NCBI RefSeq assembly: GCF_009827325.1
Contig: NZ_WTYC01000003.1
Coordinates: forward strand, 304,904-368,903
From: Qipengyuania vulgaris
GTDB taxonomy: Bacteria > Pseudomonadota > Alphaproteobacteria > Sphingomonadales > Sphingomonadaceae
Length of the DNA stretch: 64,000 nucleotides
Direction of reading: 5' to 3'
Below the pieces are notes generated by a model. It did no database searches. It worked only from the letters and a program-made list of their open reading frames with translations, and was not told the DNA's origin. The translations under genes were made by a program, and so were the position numbers. Shown piece after piece: positions 61,861 to 64,000 of the stretch. The first letter of the stretch is position 1. Each line of letters opens with the position of its first letter.

Positions 61861-62427
61861 TCAGATCTTGCCGACGAGGTCGAGCGAAGGTGCCAGCGTG
61901 TCGCTGCCTTCTTCCCATGCGGCCGGGCAGACCTGGCCGGGGTTGGCGCGGACATACTGGGCCGCCTTGATCTTGCGGGCGAGTTCGTTGGCATTGCGGC
62001 CCACGCCTTCGCAGGTCTGCTCCATGATCTGGATCACGCCGTCCGGATCGACCACGAAGGTGGCACGATCGGCAAGGCCGGCACCTTCACGCAGCACGTC
62101 GAAATTGCGCGCAAGGACGTGGTTCTGGTCGCCAAGGAACGGGAAGCTCAGCTTGCCGATCTTCTCGCTGGTGTCATGCCATGCCTTGTGGCTGAAATGT
62201 GTGTCGGTCGACACGGCATAGACTTCGACGTCCATCTTCTGGAGCATGCCATACTGCTCGCCGAGGTCTTCGAGTTCGGTCGGGCAGACGAAGGTGAAGT
62301 CGGCCGGATAGAAGAAGAATACGGCCCACTTGCCCTTCACGTCTTCGTCGGTGACTTCGTAGAAATCTTCACCGGCCTTGAAGGCGGTGGCGTTGAACGG
62401 TTTGATCTGGCTTCCGATGATACCCAT
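61861..62427 (-). CDS. ahpC: alkyl hydroperoxide reductase subunit C (peroxiredoxin)
   Basis: A 188-residue typical two-Cys peroxiredoxin. Peroxidatic Cys48 in [17 protein letters not shown], resolving Cys167 in [13 protein letters not shown]. An extra Cys ([10 protein letters not shown]) is present. I chose ATG 62427 ([11 protein letters not shown]), the usual N-terminus, with GGAGAAAAA upstream; the frame is open 30 codons further. It works with AhpF, encoded downstream. Confidence 0.98.
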   Translation of the reverse strand: MGIIGSQIKPFNATAFKAGEDFYEVTDEDVKGKWAVFFFYPADFTFVCPTELEDLGEQYGMLQKMDVEVYAVSTDTHFSHKAWHDTSEKIGKLSFPFLGDQNHVLARNFDVLREGAGLADRATFVVDPDGVIQIMEQTCEGVGRNANELARKIKAAQYVRANPGQVCPAAWEEGSDTLAPSLDLVGKI

Positions 62428-62639
62428 GGGTTTTTCTCCGTTGTCGGGTTGAAACTGATGGGTGTCAGATAGGCCGTGTTGCGGTGCACAAAAGCGATAT
62501 GTTGCGATTGCTAGCATCGGAATAATCGATTAACTCGATGGAACTTTCGAAAAGCGCAAGGGTCGCGCGATTTCATTGCGTTTTGCGCAATTGGAACGAG
62601 GATTGGGTGGAGCTGCAGCGGCGGCTTTGAGGTGATGGG

Positions 62640-62650
62640 GTGGACGCCCC
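62640..62650 (+). repeat. left subterminal inverted repeat of the IS110-family element
   Basis: GTGGACGCCCC, an exact reverse complement of 63984-63994. Confidence 0.7.
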
Positions 62651-62709
62651 CCGGCGGCATCGATGTGCCATAGTGGAGGTGTTTGAACACCACTAGAGAG
62701 GAGGCGTCC

Positions 62710-63735
62710 ATGTCGGAAGTTAGCATCATCGGGTGAGATATCGCAAAGCCTGTTTTCCAGGTCCACGGGGCCGATGCCTCGGGCCGTGCGGTGCTCCGCA
62801 AGAAGATCAGCAGGGCGAAGCTCTTGCCGTTCTTTGCTTCGCAGCCCTCCTGCCAGGTGGTCCTGGAAGCGTGCGGGGGCGCGCATCACTGGGCGCGTGA
62901 ACTGGCGAAGCTGGGTCATGAGGTCCGGTTGATCGCGCCAGCTTACGTAAAGCCGTTCGTGAAGCGCCAGAAGAACGATGCTGCGGATGCCGAGGCCATC
63001 TGCGAGGCGGCGCAGCGCCCGAGCATGCGGTTCGTGCCAGTAAAGACCGAAGCACAGCAAGCAGCCGCGCTGGTGTTCCGGGCCCGCGACCTGCTGGTCA
63101 AGCAACGCACGCAGATCAGCAACGCCGTTCGCGGTCACATGACCGAGCATGGCTGGATCGCGCCGCAAGGCCTGGCGCACATGAAGAAGCTGGCCGCACT
63201 GCTTGAGGATCCCGACGCGGTTCCCGAGAGCGCACGGCCGGTACTGGAGATAATGCTCGATCAGATGGCAGTGCTCAGCGAGCGCATTGCCGAACTTGAC
63301 CGGGAGATCGCCCGGCGTGCCCGCGAAGACGAGACCGCGCGGCGGCTGATGACGATCCCGGGCATCGGACCGATCACGGCAACCGCGATCACCGCACTTG
63401 CACCTCCGCCCGGCACCTTTGCCAAGGGCCGCGACTTTGCCGCATGGGTCGGGCTTACACCGCGCCAGCACTCGACCGGCGGCAAGCAGAGGCTCGGCGC
63501 GATCTCGAAGATGGGCGAGCGAACGCTGCGGCGGCTGCTGATCATCGGCAGCAGCGCGGTCGTGCTCCAGGCAAGCAGGCGCGGCGCACCCGCGGGATCG
63601 TGGCTGGAACAGATGATGGCGCGCAAGCCGCGCATGCTGGTGACGGTGGCGCTCGCGAACAAGACCGCGCGCATCGTCTGGGCAGTGCTGACGAAGAACG
63701 AGGATTACAGGGCTCCGGTCTCGGTCGCGGCGTAA
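62710..63735 (+). pseudogene. IS110-family transposase with in-frame TGA before the first catalytic Asp
   Basis: The conceptual protein begins MSEVSIIG, then TGA at 62734-62736, then DIAKPVFQVHGADASGRAVL. Ignoring the stop it is 341 codons including stops, full-length for an IS110 transposase. The RuvC-like DEDD residues are visible: Asp right after the stop, Glu in VVLEACGGAHH, two Asp in KNDAADAEA. The C-terminal Tnp domain has the expected Ser in RQHSTGGKQRLG. A restart at GTG 62791 would give 314 residues lacking the first catalytic Asp. So the gene is either dead or needs read-through of TGA. A single change from a sense codon seems enough to explain it. Confidence 0.8.
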
Positions 63736-63983
63736 GCCGGGCCGGACCAGAGGTCGCCGGAAGGACGTAGGCGGACGAAGGAGAGTATGGCAAAACAGTC
63801 GGCGAGACGGGACCGGAAGAACCAGGGCTTTCCACCGTGCTTCATCAGTACGCTGAGGGTGATGTGGTTCCGGTCCGCGAACTCCCATACGGGCCCGCAG
63901 CACGAAAAGCTGCACCAGGAGGCCGGACAGATGGCAGCATCCGACTACGTGCCAAACCTCTCAAAATACCGCTTGCATCCTGC
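63736..63983 (+). ncRNA. possible bridge (seek) RNA region of the IS1111-like element
   Basis: About 250 bases without a gene lie between the transposase stop and the right inverted repeat. IS1111-type elements encode their structured guide RNA in this end. I have not resolved its target-binding loops, so the assignment rests on position and length. Confidence 0.35.
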
Positions 63984-63994
63984 GGGGCGTCCAC
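63984..63994 (-). repeat. right subterminal inverted repeat of the IS110-family element
   Basis: GGGGCGTCCAC, an exact reverse complement of 62640-62650, six bases from the window edge. Confidence 0.7.
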
Positions 63995-64000
63995 AGATGG

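Larger units (their letters stand above)
62640..63994 (+). mobile_element. IS110-family insertion sequence, IS1111-like, cut near the right window edge
   Basis: The element is defined by the transposase frame and an 11-base inverted repeat GTGGACGCCCC (62640-62650) / GGGGCGTCCAC (63984-63994). IS110 elements lack terminal repeats, but the IS1111 subgroup has short subterminal ones. The exact ends lie a few bases outside, and the right one may run past the window. The left non-coding end is about 70 bases, the right one about 250. A 25-base hairpin (62671-62695) precedes the start codon. Confidence 0.8.

Overview
The window is high-GC DNA from an alphaproteobacterium, most likely a sphingomonad of the Erythrobacter/Qipengyuania kind. 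The pointers are a Tad/Flp pilus locus, GapR (DUF2312), DUF1244, the block secB / Tim44-like / mltA / smr, an 85-kDa-type RpoB-RpoC pair, and candidate GGAAC-N16/17-CGTT promoters of the EcfG general-stress type. The assignment rests on gene content and gene order read by eye. No database search was run.

Layout. 1-5.6 kb (minus strand): the front half of a Tad pilus locus, flp, cpaB, cpaC, a small lipoprotein, tadG and two tadE genes, running off the left edge. 6.5-25.1 kb: a type I secretion locus for a 3,654-residue repeat adhesin. The plus-strand operon reads adhesin, OmpA-like protein, TolC-like protein, LapB-like ABC exporter, SleB-type cell-wall hydrolase, LapC/HlyD-like adaptor. A convergent gene encodes a LapG-type periplasmic cysteine protease, and the adhesin carries a PAAG tetrapeptide at residues 114-117, where LapA-type adhesins are cut. 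25.2-28 kb: a PagL-like lipid A deacylase, a Gdx/SugE exporter with a possible guanidine-sensing hairpin, a non-coding stretch with REP-like hairpins, and two orphan small proteins in lower-GC DNA. 28-31.1 kb (minus strand): rplL and rplJ, two small acidic lipoproteins, and an XRE regulator / DUF2975 / 42-residue peptide operon. 31.5-40.1 kb (plus strand): rpoB-rpoC, pointing away from rplJL, so the usual rplJL-rpoBC block is split and inverted. 40-55.9 kb: housekeeping genes, including a GGDEF-EAL protein, gltX, a SulP transporter, pyk, gapR, an SDR, trpS, murJ, secB, a Tim44-like gene, mltA and smr. 55.9-62.4 kb (minus strand): a peroxide-defence group, katA, katG, ahpF and ahpC. 62.6 kb to the right edge: an IS110-family (IS1111-like) element whose transposase frame is broken by a TGA just before its first catalytic Asp.

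How the parts fit. The first 25 kb is a surface-attachment region: one system builds a pilus, the next exports a giant adhesin that a LapG-type protease could release. The exporter operon also encodes a peptidoglycan-binding OmpA domain and a cell-wall hydrolase, translationally interlocked with the ABC and adaptor genes. That suggests wall remodelling is part of building or anchoring this secretion machine. No LapD-type receptor is seen here; the GGDEF-EAL protein at 40 kb has intact catalytic motifs and is not an obvious LapD.
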